Part shown: positions 7,352 to 15,020 of the stretch, piece by piece | Position numbering within the stretch: position 1 is the stretch's first letter | Layout: each line of letters begins with the position of its first letter | IMG/VR virus record: IMGVR_UViG_3300001242_000079 | Coordinates: 1 to 27,852 of that record | DNA from: a virus | Reading direction: 5' to 3' (one strand) | Length of the DNA stretch: 27,852 bases | The notes under the pieces: generated by a model | Databases searched by the model: none | The model's input: the letters and a program-made list of their open reading frames with translations, nothing else | What the model was told of the DNA's origin: nothing | Position numbers and translations under genes: made by a program

Positions 7352-7613
7352 CTACTGCCTGCTTCCTCGTCGTCGTTGTTCTGCGAGCTTTTTTTCCAGT
7401 TCATAATCTTCTACCGCTCGCATTTCATAATAAGTTTGCATGTAAGCGGTCATATAGAGTTTATCTTCGACGCTCGAAGCCAAAAATTCCGAAGGCCTCA
7501 TGCCCCAGAAATGGGCAACCTCGAGGTCATTCCACGTCTGGCTTTTGGCCTTCCACTTTCCCTTGTTTCGCGCGCACTCGCTGATTGGCTTTCCGTTGTG
7601 CTCTAATGCGAAA
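7352..7613 (-). CDS. Frameshifted extension of the tail assembly chaperone (T-like)
   Basis: In the +1 frame relative to the preceding chaperone gene, an open frame runs from a TGA at 7676-7678 to the TAG at 7352-7354 without any ATG, GTG or TTG start near its beginning. Its product reads as a real protein: KWKAKSQTWNDLEVAHFWGM, then RPSEFLA, DKLYMTAYMQTYYEMRAVED and a charged helical end. The mix of 'WGM(R)PSEF' and an acidic helical tail, placed between chaperone G and the tape measure, fits the T part of siphovirus GT chaperones. These are usually made by ribosomal frameshifting. The start given is the proposed slip site. The region overlaps the end of the in-frame chaperone gene by about 90 nt. 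Confidence 0.7.
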
Positions 7614-8108
7614 GGAAGCGCGGAGTTTACCGACTGCCTCCTCGTCGATCTGGCTGACAGAAAGTATTTCCGCGATCAAGTTGCCGATGTCTTCCTGCGT
7701 GCCCAGAAATTCATTGTAGACATAGAAGGCTTTGCGCTCGATGGGATTGTCTGGAATCTTGATCTTGAAATACTCACTCGACTTTTGCCATTCGCTCTCT
7801 GCGTCTGGCACTTCGACAAAAACGCCTTCCCATATCAGGAGTTCTGCAAAACGCTTGGCAAATTCCGCCTCTTTCTTTTGCTTCTCCTTGATATAGGCGT
7901 TCCATTCATCCAGGCGGCCCTTATTTTTAGCGATCTCTTCATCCATCGGAATCAACAGGGAGTCGCCGCCCGCCACTTTTGTTTCATAGGTGGGTACAGG
8001 GATCTCCTCTTTGGACGCACGCAGGGTATCGATCTTGAATTGCGACACAGGTCTCAATTCAAGATCGGCGCCTTTGGAAGACGAGAAGGTCTTGTGATCG
8101 CTATCCAT
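7527..8108 (-). CDS. Tail assembly chaperone (G-like)
   Basis: A 193-residue, highly charged protein between the tail tube gene and the tape measure, which is the conserved place of the first tail chaperone. The ATG at 8108 lies two bases after the upstream stop. The N-terminus is loose and beta-like (GADLELRPVSQFKID), the middle is a long Lys/Glu-rich helix (KNKGRLDEWNAYIKEKQKKE), and the C-terminus is basic. A second frame overlapping its end encodes a T-like extension. In lambda-like systems G and GT proteins bind the tape measure and recruit tube subunits. The assignment rests on position, composition and the overlapping frame rather than on a family signature. Confidence 0.75.
   Translation of the reverse strand: MDSDHKTFSSSKGADLELRPVSQFKIDTLRASKEEIPVPTYETKVAGGDSLLIPMDEEIAKNKGRLDEWNAYIKEKQKKEAEFAKRFAELLIWEGVFVEVPDAESEWQKSSEYFKIKIPDNPIERKAFYVYNEFLGTQEDIGNLIAEILSVSQIDEEAVGKLRASFRIRAQRKANQRVRAKQGKVEGQKPDVE
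7610..7616 (-). other. Candidate +1 ribosomal slip site (TCC TTT C)
   Basis: Within the chaperone gene the codons TCC TTT are followed by C, so a Phe tRNA can move forward one base from TTT to the better-paired TTC and enter the T-like frame. A second possible place is GGGAAAG at 7556-7562, the motif used by lambda G/T. A -1 shift there meets a stop after about 20 codons, so it would have to be a -2 shift. Which site is used cannot be decided here. Confidence 0.4.
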
Positions 8109-8110
8109 GG

Positions 8111-9559
8111 CTAATCCCAGGTCGCCTTGATGATCATGGCCGTTCCGCTGTTGGCATTGCCGGCCGCGTAAAACGTATTGAGATCTGCGACGGCCAGCGA
8201 GTTTAGTCCGCTGTTGGCCGGGGTCGTAATGGCCTTCCAGGTATAGCCGCCATTGATCGTCACAAGGATTTCGCCGACGGGTGCGGCACTGTTGTGGATG
8301 GCGTATCCAACCAGGTCATTTGCAAATGCAACATCGGCGATCTCGCCAACACCCGAACCACTGAAGTTGCGGACCGTCCACGTATCGCCGTCGTCTTTGG
8401 TGTAGTAGAGTTCACCCGCATCCGTGCCGACCCACCAGAAATCACCCGAGGGAGCCACGCATGTGATACTGTCGCCGGAGCCTGTAACCGCTGTGGTCAG
8501 TTCCCAGGTCGTGCCGCCGTCCGATGTCTTGAGCAGGATGTCATCCGCAAACCCGGCCATGCCGTTATTCTCGTCCAGGAATGCGATGCACATACCGTCT
8601 TTTACGGTCAACGTTCCGGCGGTCTGGGTTGTCCAGGTCGCGCCGCCATCATCCGAGAAATAGACATAACCTTTCGCGGATGCGAACCAGACGTGACTCT
8701 GATCCAGCGCAAACAGTGCACCCGAATCAACCGCACCATGTCCCAGGATCGGGAATACGACCTCCGTCCAGGTTGCGCCGTTGTCGTCGGAATAGGAAAC
8801 GCGTCCGAAGGTGGTCGCCACAGCTTTCTGGGCAACCAGGATCCGAGTGACGGTATTGCTGATCGGGAATGCGACAATCGAGAGGACGTCCTCGCCCGCC
8901 GCGAACGGATCGGCGGCAAGGATTGACCAGGTTGCGCCTCCGTCTGTCGTCTGTAAAACATCCTCGTCGTAGGCGCTGGTATCGGTTGCTCCAACGGCAT
9001 ATTCACCGGGTGTGGGGCAGGCATCGTCGCAATCAATCGGGGTGTAAACGGAGATGTCGTTCAGGTCATTCGTTTCACTTGTGGTCTGACGGCGCAGGGT
9101 CAGCGTACCCGTCCGCAGCACAGGAGGCCAGGCCTCGATATCGCGGCTTTGGGTGGAGCCGGCCTCCGTTTCGTGGTGGACGATATTCTTGTCCGTGATG
9201 GAGACCACGCGCGCATTGTTCAAAATGATCGCGCGCACGTAATTGGTGAAAATATCAGGCTCACCGCATTCGCGTTGCAGCGAGTACAGCGTGAACTTAC
9301 AGGAGAGTTTCTCCAGCCAGTCGCGGACGCCAAACGTAAGGTTTTCCACGGATGTGGTGATCGCATCGGGTGGAGCCTGTGTGCTGCCAACCGTTCTCCA
9401 GCCGCCCTTTTTATTCATGCAGCGCAGCAGCTCGATGCTGCCCATCTTTTCAGAGATGTCGCCGAGATCGTGACAGCCAAGGAAATGCACGGCGGTATTA
9501 GGTCCGTCGGGCTGGACCCATAGTGCGCCTTGTCGTGTGGTTAAAGTGTTATCGGCCAT
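8111..9559 (-). CDS. Tail tube-like protein fused to an Asp-box beta-propeller
   Basis: The start at 9559 (MADNTLTTRQGALWVQPDG) is chosen because AAGGAG lies just upstream; a longer frame from 9628 has no such site. The protein has 482 residues. Residues 1-190 are beta-rich and occupy the major tail protein slot, just before the tail chaperone gene. From about residue 200 there are six Asp-box (BNR) motifs of the S/T-x-D-x-G-x-T-W type: TTDGGATWS, SDDNGATWT, SDDGGATWT, TSDGGTTWE, TKDDGDTWT and TINGGYTWK. They are spaced as blades of a propeller like that of sialidases and Ycf48. Many tail tube proteins carry an extra Ig-like domain on the outside of the tube; here a whole propeller seems to take that place. 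It may bind glycans. The tube assignment is partly positional. Confidence 0.72.
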   Translation of the reverse strand: MADNTLTTRQGALWVQPDGPNTAVHFLGCHDLGDISEKMGSIELLRCMNKKGGWRTVGSTQAPPDAITTSVENLTFGVRDWLEKLSCKFTLYSLQRECGEPDIFTNYVRAIILNNARVVSITDKNIVHHETEAGSTQSRDIEAWPPVLRTGTLTLRRQTTSETNDLNDISVYTPIDCDDACPTPGEYAVGATDTSAYDEDVLQTTDGGATWSILAADPFAAGEDVLSIVAFPISNTVTRILVAQKAVATTFGRVSYSDDNGATWTEVVFPILGHGAVDSGALFALDQSHVWFASAKGYVYFSDDGGATWTTQTAGTLTVKDGMCIAFLDENNGMAGFADDILLKTSDGGTTWELTTAVTGSGDSITCVAPSGDFWWVGTDAGELYYTKDDGDTWTVRNFSGSGVGEIADVAFANDLVGYAIHNSAAPVGEILVTINGGYTWKAITTPANSGLNSLAVADLNTFYAAGNANSGTAMIIKATWD

Positions 9560-9941
9560 TGTGATTACTCCTTTTCTCGTGTAGAGCCAATTTGAGGACT
9601 TTCGAGATGTTGTCGGCATAGGTTGCATTCAACGCCGACCATAATTTCTGCGGATATTTCAATGCATCCTCGACGGTCCAGATCCCCAATTGATGCAGCT
9701 CATTTGAGAATTTCTGGCCGTCAAAGGTCATTTCCATCTCATCCCACGGATACCCATAGGGGATGCCGCGCGCTAGAACAGTATCCAGTACCAACCCCTC
9801 GCCGATTTCATCGACGGGGATATATTTTCTGGTCGCCGAACCATCTACTTCGTATTGCACGAGAGCGGTCTCGCCCTTTTTGCTGACAACCGTAACGCGG
9901 CTTCGGCTGTAATCCCTTGTTGTTTTCGTGTCCTTGCTCAT
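9549..9941 (-). CDS. Conserved-type phage protein in the tail terminator position
   Basis: A 130-residue protein whose end overlaps the next gene by 11 nt and whose start overlaps the preceding stop (ATGA-type). The first part is basic and beta-rich (RSRVTVVSKKGETALVQYEVDG, with ATRKYIPVDEI). The second part is mixed, with YPWDEMEMTFDG and a helical end (KLWSALNATYADNISKVLKL). I do not recognise the family. Between a gp10-like neck protein and the tail tube, phages usually encode a tail terminator or tail completion protein, so such a role is possible but rests on position only. Confidence 0.75.
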   Translation of the reverse strand: MSKDTKTTRDYSRSRVTVVSKKGETALVQYEVDGSATRKYIPVDEIGEGLVLDTVLARGIPYGYPWDEMEMTFDGQKFSNELHQLGIWTVEDALKYPQKLWSALNATYADNISKVLKLALHEKRSNHNGR

Positions 9942-10390
9942 ATTGCGTGTCCTGATTCTCTAATTGCAGCTTGCAGGTGCTTGTCGAAATAGTCTGGCAT
10001 CAGCCCTACCCAGATATCGCGGATCGTCTCGCTTATCTTTTGCGCCTTGATGCCTTTGACCTCATGGCCCATCGAGAATCTATCTTCGCCGGTGGATTCG
10101 TCTACCCAGTGGAGCACCTTGGCGCGCACTGGCTTGATGAAATGAGCTATCGTGCCTTGATCAACGAATTTGAATATCTCATCAGTAGTGCCGACGCTGA
10201 TGTAAATCAGGTCGCTGCCGAGCCGTACGTAGCCTCTCCACACGGGTTTGTGTCTCCATGCCGATGTTGCATCTTCGAACGCGCCTTTCACATCCTTCTC
10301 CATCTCGCGCGCGGCCTTCTCGAAAGCATCCTGGAATACTCCAGGGGGCAGTAATTGGGGAATGATGGTTTTGAATCTTGCGCGCGCCAT
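9938..10390 (-). CDS. HK97 gp10-like neck / tail completion protein
   Basis: The start at 10390 (MARARFKTIIPQLLPP) follows AGAGG closely. A longer frame from 10438 would overlap the preceding gene by 34 nt and has no SD. The 150-residue protein has an N-terminal amphipathic helix (FEKAAREMEKDVKGAFEDATS), then YVRLGSDLIYISVGTTDEIFKFVDQGTIAHFI and a C-terminal helical part (RDIWVGLMPDYFDKHLQAAI). The 'FVDQGT..H.I.P' core with a preceding strand is typical of the HK97 gp10-like family. These proteins join the head connector to the tail. The position, after the connector genes and before the tail tube, fits. Confidence 0.75.
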   Translation of the reverse strand: MARARFKTIIPQLLPPGVFQDAFEKAAREMEKDVKGAFEDATSAWRHKPVWRGYVRLGSDLIYISVGTTDEIFKFVDQGTIAHFIKPVRAKVLHWVDESTGEDRFSMGHEVKGIKAQKISETIRDIWVGLMPDYFDKHLQAAIRESGHAI

Positions 10391-10404
10391 GATGCCTCTA
10401 TACG

Positions 10405-10863
10405 TTAGCTTCCAACGGCTTCGCCGTCTGCTGTCCACACGAATTCAGATACAGGCCTGTGCATATGACAACCAATACAATAAGTGGAACCATAAAAGTG
10501 CGGATCTCTGGCATAGGTTTCGGATAATCCTTTTCCCATAACCGTAACAACTCCACAACCATGATTGTCCAGCTGCTCTTGTGTCCAGAAACGACCCGTA
10601 CGCGGAGCCATGCTATCTGGATACATTTCAAACTTCACATAATTCTCAGATGCGTAACGTTGCTTTTCTTCGTCGGTCAGATCGCGCAGAGTGTACTTTG
10701 GTTGATTTCCCAAATGGCGGTAACTATCTCGATAAGGTCTTACAAATCCTTTTGCGCGTTCTTCTGGAGACAAAACAAGATAAACCTCATGTTGAGGAAC
10801 GGGTTTATCATCAGCACCATGACCCAATTGAGGGTCGTTCGGGTCAGTTGTCAGCCTGCTCAT
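10405..10863 (-). CDS. Phage protein with a C-terminal Cys/His cluster
   Basis: A 152-residue protein with a good SD (AGGAG, 5 nt before ATG). The N-terminus is Pro/Asp-rich (DPNDPQLGHGADDKPVP), followed by EVYLVLSPEERAKGFVRPYR, which I associate with a widespread small phage protein family of unknown role. The C-terminus has HGCGVVTVMG, then YARDPHFYGSTYCIGCHMH and PVSEFVW. Together these supply Cys and His ligands for a zinc-ribbon-like knot. The CIGCH string matches the heme motif CxxCH by chance; nothing else suggests a cytochrome, and there is no signal peptide. It sits in the neck gene cluster. Function is unknown. Confidence 0.8.
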   Translation of the reverse strand: MSRLTTDPNDPQLGHGADDKPVPQHEVYLVLSPEERAKGFVRPYRDSYRHLGNQPKYTLRDLTDEEKQRYASENYVKFEMYPDSMAPRTGRFWTQEQLDNHGCGVVTVMGKGLSETYARDPHFYGSTYCIGCHMHRPVSEFVWTADGEAVGS

Positions 10864-10870
10864 TTTTCTC

Positions 10871-11914
10871 CTAAATAAAACTCATCCGCACGTGCCGGTT
10901 TTTGTTGGCGTAGTTCCACGCACGCCACGCACCATCCTGTACGCCGAACAAACTATTCGCGCGCTCGGCGGTGATCGTGCCTGGAATGGATCGGTCGCTC
11001 TTCCACAGCATCATGAGCGGGTCGCAGCCCGGGCATGGCTCGATCGGCATCAGTGCGTGAGCCAGGTGCAGGATGGCATCCTCGGCCACTGGGTCCATCG
11101 GCTTGCCCGCGCAGTAATTGATTCGGATTTCCGACGCGCCGTGCCAGACGCAAACATCGTTATCGCTGGGCAGCAGGGTTACGATCCCGCTTTCGTTCGA
11201 GCGGATATAACCGCAGGCGGGTTCCGTGTCTTCGCCGCATTCGGGTTCGCAGCCGTCGCCCAGCGGCCACACGAACCCGCCCACATCGGTTGAATCCGTG
11301 TAAACCCGCTTGATATCCACAGTCTGTGCATAAGGTCCACCTGGTGCCGTATCGGCATAAGTCAGGCCTGTGTCTGGGTTATCCTGAGATGCTTCCAGCA
11401 CTAGCCGCGCGCGCGGGAAGGTAGCTGTCACCGTGCCGCCGGACAAGATCAGGCTGTCGGGATAAACCTCTATATCCGTGCCAGGTAGATAGAAATGGAT
11501 CTCGCCATCGTCCGTTACGGTCGTAACGGTGGCCGGGATGGTCGCGGGATCGGTCGCGTGGCTAAGCGCCACACCCAGGGCGATATCGGTCACCGCGCGC
11601 ACGCCCAGGGACTGGACATAACTCCATCGCGTAAAGAACCGTCGGGTATTGCGATGCATCTCGGCGGTGTACCATTTCTGGCCCAGCGGATAACCCAGCA
11701 CCTGCTCAATCATCGCCTGTGCCTCACCCAGGTAACGCGCGATCATGTTGCGTTCGAGCTTCTCCCAGATCTTGCGGCAGTCGCGATCGCGATTGTTTGG
11801 ATGATTGATCCCGAAGAATGCGTTTTCGTTGTATCTCACAATTTGTGCATAGCGGGCCAGCGTCAGGCTGCTCGTATCGAGCGTAGCGTTGAAGACGGAC
11901 GGAATGACAGTCAT
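10871..11914 (-). CDS. Head-tail connector / neck structural protein
   Basis: A 347-residue protein whose ATG overlaps the stop of the preceding membrane protein (ATGA). It opens with a helical part (KIWEKLERNMIARYLGEAQAMIEQVLGYPL), as in head-tail adaptor proteins that open with an alpha-helical bundle. A long beta-rich part follows (FYLPGTDIEVYPDSLILSGG, then FPRARLVLE), with Cys-rich loops (CEPECGEDTEPACGY; EPCPGCDP). It ends in a helical region (AEDAILHLAHALMPIEP). The gene lies after the capsid and before the gp10-like gene, which is the connector slot. The Cys clusters are unusual for this role and might bind metal or form disulfides. The family itself is not recognised. Confidence 0.65.
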   Translation of the reverse strand: MTVIPSVFNATLDTSSLTLARYAQIVRYNENAFFGINHPNNRDRDCRKIWEKLERNMIARYLGEAQAMIEQVLGYPLGQKWYTAEMHRNTRRFFTRWSYVQSLGVRAVTDIALGVALSHATDPATIPATVTTVTDDGEIHFYLPGTDIEVYPDSLILSGGTVTATFPRARLVLEASQDNPDTGLTYADTAPGGPYAQTVDIKRVYTDSTDVGGFVWPLGDGCEPECGEDTEPACGYIRSNESGIVTLLPSDNDVCVWHGASEIRINYCAGKPMDPVAEDAILHLAHALMPIEPCPGCDPLMMLWKSDRSIPGTITAERANSLFGVQDGAWRAWNYANKNRHVRMSFI

Positions 11915-12219
11915 CGTTGGCGTCCCAAACTATTTGCAAAAATCGACTGCAATCCCGCAATTGCCAGTGAGAAAAGAATGTAATTGGCGAAAGAGGATGC
12001 AAAGAACAGGCCAAACATAAAGGCCAGCCAGAAACCGGTGCAGTGAACGCATAGCAGCAAGTTGGCGATATTCCGTCGAAGAGAATTGTCGAAAGGCACT
12101 CGGTTGAAAGACCCGCGCAAATTCATAAACACATCGAATGGACCGCTGTCTATGACGAATAATTCGGCGAGTCGAAAAACCGCCAGCGCACAGATGATGA
12201 GGCGGACAAGAATATCCAT
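11911..12219 (-). CDS. DUF1360-like small membrane protein
   Basis: A 102-residue protein beginning three bases after the preceding TAA-containing stop context, with AAGG upstream. It has an N-terminal hydrophobic helix (ILVRLIICALAVFRLAELFV), a polar loop, then LLLCVHCTGFWLAFMFGLFF and a third hydrophobic helix near the end. The C-x-H-C-T-G-F-W motif at the start of a membrane helix is typical of DUF1360 proteins (related to the Bacillus spore protein YjcA). Proteins of this type are common as small genes in phage genomes. The function is unknown; an inner-membrane location is likely. Confidence 0.8.
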   Translation of the reverse strand: MDILVRLIICALAVFRLAELFVIDSGPFDVFMNLRGSFNRVPFDNSLRRNIANLLLCVHCTGFWLAFMFGLFFASSFANYILFSLAIAGLQSIFANSLGRQR

Positions 12220-13383
12220 TTACTCGACCTTTTTGAACAACGGATGTCCATGATCGGTGAGTTCGAGAAAGCCAGGGCTTTGGCGGCTCTGTGTGATGGC
12301 ATCTCGCGCATCGATGTAGAGCTGCTTTTGTGTGCCGCCTGCAACATAGCGGACGCCGGTCACGGGTCCGTACCATGGCATTTTGCCGGCGTTCCCGCCG
12401 ATATACTCGATCAGGATCATTCCGTCCGCACCTGGCATGAGGGTATGCGCGGCAGGGGGAGTGTAGGGTGTGGCAGCTAATGCCTTATTTCCGCAGCACA
12501 TGGGGGGATAAACTCCTTTGTAGATGTTGGCATGGTAGGACTGGATCAGTTTCTTGGTGTTTTCCCATTCCGGGGTGTGTTTGTGCGAGCCTACGATGCC
12601 GTTGTGTTGCCTGTACCAGTACAGCACGTCCTGAATGGCTGTGCCGCAGATCCCTTTTTCGCCGGCGGTCAACCAATAGTCCCAATCCTCCAAAAACGGG
12701 AGCGACTCTCTGTAGCCGCCGACGGTTTCCCAATCGGCTTTCCTTTGCAGCGCGCCGTTCGGGAAATAGACCATCTTCATAATCTCGCCGAAGTCGTAGG
12801 GTTTCGCGGCATAAAGATGCTGGTCGCCCGAACCGCGCTTACTGTTGAATAGCATCGTTGCGCCATACAGGAAACCCTTTTCAGGGCGTTTGTTATATGC
12901 CGTTTCAATTGCCTCTCTCGCAAGCCAGTCATTCGCATCGAGCGGGAAAAAGAATTCGGTGTCGCTGGCTCGAATGCCGGCATTCCTCGCGCGGGAAAGT
13001 CCTTTGTCAGAATGAATGATTGAAATAAGGCCTTCGGTATTTTCGAGGAACTGCGAACCATTCTCGATGACGACACATTTGCAAGAGACGGTTTGCTCGA
13101 TCACGCTTTCGATGGCTTCTTCAAGCCATGCAATATCTTGTTCATCCTTGAGATAGGCAGGGACGATGATGGTGACGGGAACGACGGGTCTCAAATCCAG
13201 GGAGGTATTTGCTTCGCGTATTCGGCCAAGAAGTCTCTCGGCAGCACCGTTCCCGACTTCAAATGGATGATGCTCTTGTTGCTGCTCACCGCTCTGTTCA
13301 ACCAGGGGAACGTCTCCGACAGGCCGTTCGGGCTTCGAAGCAGGCACGTCCACTTTTGATGACTTTGATTTTCGAGCGACCAT
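12220..13383 (-). CDS. Family 2 glycosyltransferase with an extra C-terminal domain
   Basis: The start at 13383 (MVARKSKSSK) follows AAGGAG by 7 nt. Of 387 residues, the first 66 are low-complexity, charged and Pro-rich and are encoded inside the end of the preceding gene. The GT-A domain runs from about residue 67 (PVVPVTIIVPAYL) to 270. It has the metal-binding D-A-N-D at 149-152 in place of the usual DxD, and the acidic LEDWDYW motif near 231-237 that probably holds the catalytic base. After a Cys pair and a Pro-rich linker, residues 317-387 form a separate small domain (MILIEYIGG, WYGPVTGVRYVAGG, YIDARDA). I associate this domain with small phage neck-region proteins. The fusion may tether the enzyme to the virion or assembly complex. 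Confidence 0.82.
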   Translation of the reverse strand: MVARKSKSSKVDVPASKPERPVGDVPLVEQSGEQQQEHHPFEVGNGAAERLLGRIREANTSLDLRPVVPVTIIVPAYLKDEQDIAWLEEAIESVIEQTVSCKCVVIENGSQFLENTEGLISIIHSDKGLSRARNAGIRASDTEFFFPLDANDWLAREAIETAYNKRPEKGFLYGATMLFNSKRGSGDQHLYAAKPYDFGEIMKMVYFPNGALQRKADWETVGGYRESLPFLEDWDYWLTAGEKGICGTAIQDVLYWYRQHNGIVGSHKHTPEWENTKKLIQSYHANIYKGVYPPMCCGNKALAATPYTPPAAHTLMPGADGMILIEYIGGNAGKMPWYGPVTGVRYVAGGTQKQLYIDARDAITQSRQSPGFLELTDHGHPLFKKVE

Positions 13384-14978
13384 AGGGTCTCCTTCGTGCA
13401 TTCATCGTAGGTATCTAAAACGATTGTGATTTCCGCGTCTCGTTCCGAGATTGGGGCGTTGTAATCCAGTTGACCTCCAAGCCACCAATTCGGGAACCCG
13501 CTCAGGCTGATGTTATTGCCGTGTATCCTGTAATCCATCAGCGGCTTGCTGGAGGCCCTGCGCGCGCTGCCGCCGAGTTGGAAAATTTTCAGCCAGAGGT
13601 GGGCATCTTCGGCAGGCGTAAACCGTTTGTCGTAACCGCCAGCCCGCATCCACCAGTTTTTTCGGAACATGCAGCAGGATGGGATTTGGTTCCTGCCCAT
13701 CGCGTGCAGGGCGGGCCTTGCCTCGTCCCTGAACATCTGCTGTTTGCGCGGCTGTCCGTTTTTATCAACCAGGTTGATCGGCGCGTACGCGATCGCGTCG
13801 GCGTTCGAGCGGAAGGCTGCCAGGTGTTTCTCGGCAAAGTCGGGATACATCCTGTCATCTGCGTCCAGGCAGATGATGTATTCACCATTCGCCTGGCGGA
13901 TGGCTTTATTCCGTGCCTCTGCCACTCCGAGATTGATCTCGTTTTCGATAACCGTGACGCCGCCGTATTGCCTTGCGACCGCAACGCTGTCGTCCGTGCT
14001 TTTGTCGTCGATGACGATGACCTCGCAGGGGATGGTTTGATTGAGCGCACTCTGGATCGCTTCGCCGACGAAGCTGCAGTAGTTGTGGCACGGGATAACG
14101 ATGGATACTGATTTGCTCTCTGGTGTGTTGTTGACCCGTTCATAAATTCCGAGCAGCTCGTTGATCACTGGCTGCCAGTCGAAGATTTGGGCATAATCGC
14201 GCGCCGCGGCACTGTACTTCTTCCAATTGCCCAGCACCTTCGAGACCGCTTCTTTGAGCGCAAACTGATCGCCAAAGGGGACCAGCTCGCAGCCATCGCC
14301 GTTTATCAACCACTCGGCGTTGAAGCCGATGTCATAGCCGACCACGGGAACTCCCATGATCATTGCCTCCATCGTCGCCATGCTGTTATTCTCTTTTGTC
14401 GTTCCGAGATAGACAGCGCAGCTTTTCAACGTGGAGATGAAACCATCGCGGCTCAATTTGCCTGTGGATTTGACGCCCTTGATCGGGGCAACAGACAGTA
14501 GGTTGAAATTTGTTTGCCCCTTCAGATACAGCACATCGTCAGGCTTCGCATTGGCGTCCAGGTTGACCTTCGGAAACAACACCGGGCCGCCTTGAGATCC
14601 GCCGCGCTTGTAATCTCTTATCCATATCCCATTTCGGGTAACGATCGGATTGATGTGCAATTTATGCCGCAGGATGTTGGCGCTGAACTCACTGATGCAG
14701 ATCGTAACTTTGGCCTTGAGCGCATTCGATAAAACAATGTCATTCGCGCGAGAGAAGGATTTATCGAAATATCCTTCGCCAATTGGGTACAGACCATGAC
14801 AGTGAAAGACGTCTACGTTCTCGCTTTGTGCGAGAGCGTGGACGATGTTCAGGCCGCCGCCGTTGTTGATCTCGCAGCCTGCTGCCAGGAATCCGAGCGC
14901 ATGATCAGATACAACAGAGTTGACGCCGCCCGGGATATTGGCGCACGTGATCGGATTGGGATCGATGTTAAGGTTCAT
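13191..14978 (-). CDS. Two-domain glycosyltransferase (GT-B plus GT-A)
   Basis: The ATG at 14978 (MNLNIDPNPITCANIPGGVN) is favoured as the natural opening of a GT-B domain; a frame from 15017 has no SD. Residues 1-280 form a GT-B enzyme: GGVN near the start, NLLSVAPIKGVKSTGK, and the nucleotide-sugar-binding end (TKENNSMATMEAMIMGVPVVGYD). From about residue 290 a GT-A domain of family 2 begins (VSIVIPCHNYCSFVGEAI) with the metal site LDADD and a late HLWLKI segment. The last 70 residues begin another GT2-like strand (ITIVLDTYDECTKETLWSL). The gene follows the major capsid gene and overlaps the next glycosyltransferase by 193 nt. Tandem activities would suit building a two-sugar or longer glycan. 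Confidence 0.85.
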   Translation of the reverse strand: MNLNIDPNPITCANIPGGVNSVVSDHALGFLAAGCEINNGGGLNIVHALAQSENVDVFHCHGLYPIGEGYFDKSFSRANDIVLSNALKAKVTICISEFSANILRHKLHINPIVTRNGIWIRDYKRGGSQGGPVLFPKVNLDANAKPDDVLYLKGQTNFNLLSVAPIKGVKSTGKLSRDGFISTLKSCAVYLGTTKENNSMATMEAMIMGVPVVGYDIGFNAEWLINGDGCELVPFGDQFALKEAVSKVLGNWKKYSAAARDYAQIFDWQPVINELLGIYERVNNTPESKSVSIVIPCHNYCSFVGEAIQSALNQTIPCEVIVIDDKSTDDSVAVARQYGGVTVIENEINLGVAEARNKAIRQANGEYIICLDADDRMYPDFAEKHLAAFRSNADAIAYAPINLVDKNGQPRKQQMFRDEARPALHAMGRNQIPSCCMFRKNWWMRAGGYDKRFTPAEDAHLWLKIFQLGGSARRASSKPLMDYRIHGNNISLSGFPNWWLGGQLDYNAPISERDAEITIVLDTYDECTKETLWSLENQSHQKWTCLLRSPNGLSETFPWLNRAVSSNKSIIHLKSGTVLPRDFLAEYAKQIPPWI

Positions 14979-14983
14979 AGGGG

Positions 14984-15007
14984 GAGGCTGCCATTTCTGA
15001 CAGCCTC
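14984..15007 (-). promoter_or_regulatory. GAAA-capped hairpin between capsid and glycosyltransferase
   Basis: On the minus-strand RNA, GAGGCTGUCA and UGGCAGCCUC form a 10-bp stem (one G-U pair) closed by a GAAA tetraloop. The G-U pair would be a mismatch in the other strand's RNA, so the structure belongs to the late transcript. It lies 13 nt after the capsid stop and 5 nt before the ATG at 14978. AGGA abuts its 5' side. No T-run follows, so it is not a simple terminator. Confidence 0.7.
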
Positions 15008-15020
15008 TCCTCATCAATGA

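Noticed and set aside
10405-10863. CIGCH as a c-type cytochrome heme site
   Set aside because: No signal peptide, no other cytochrome features, and additional Cys/His residues point to a zinc knot.
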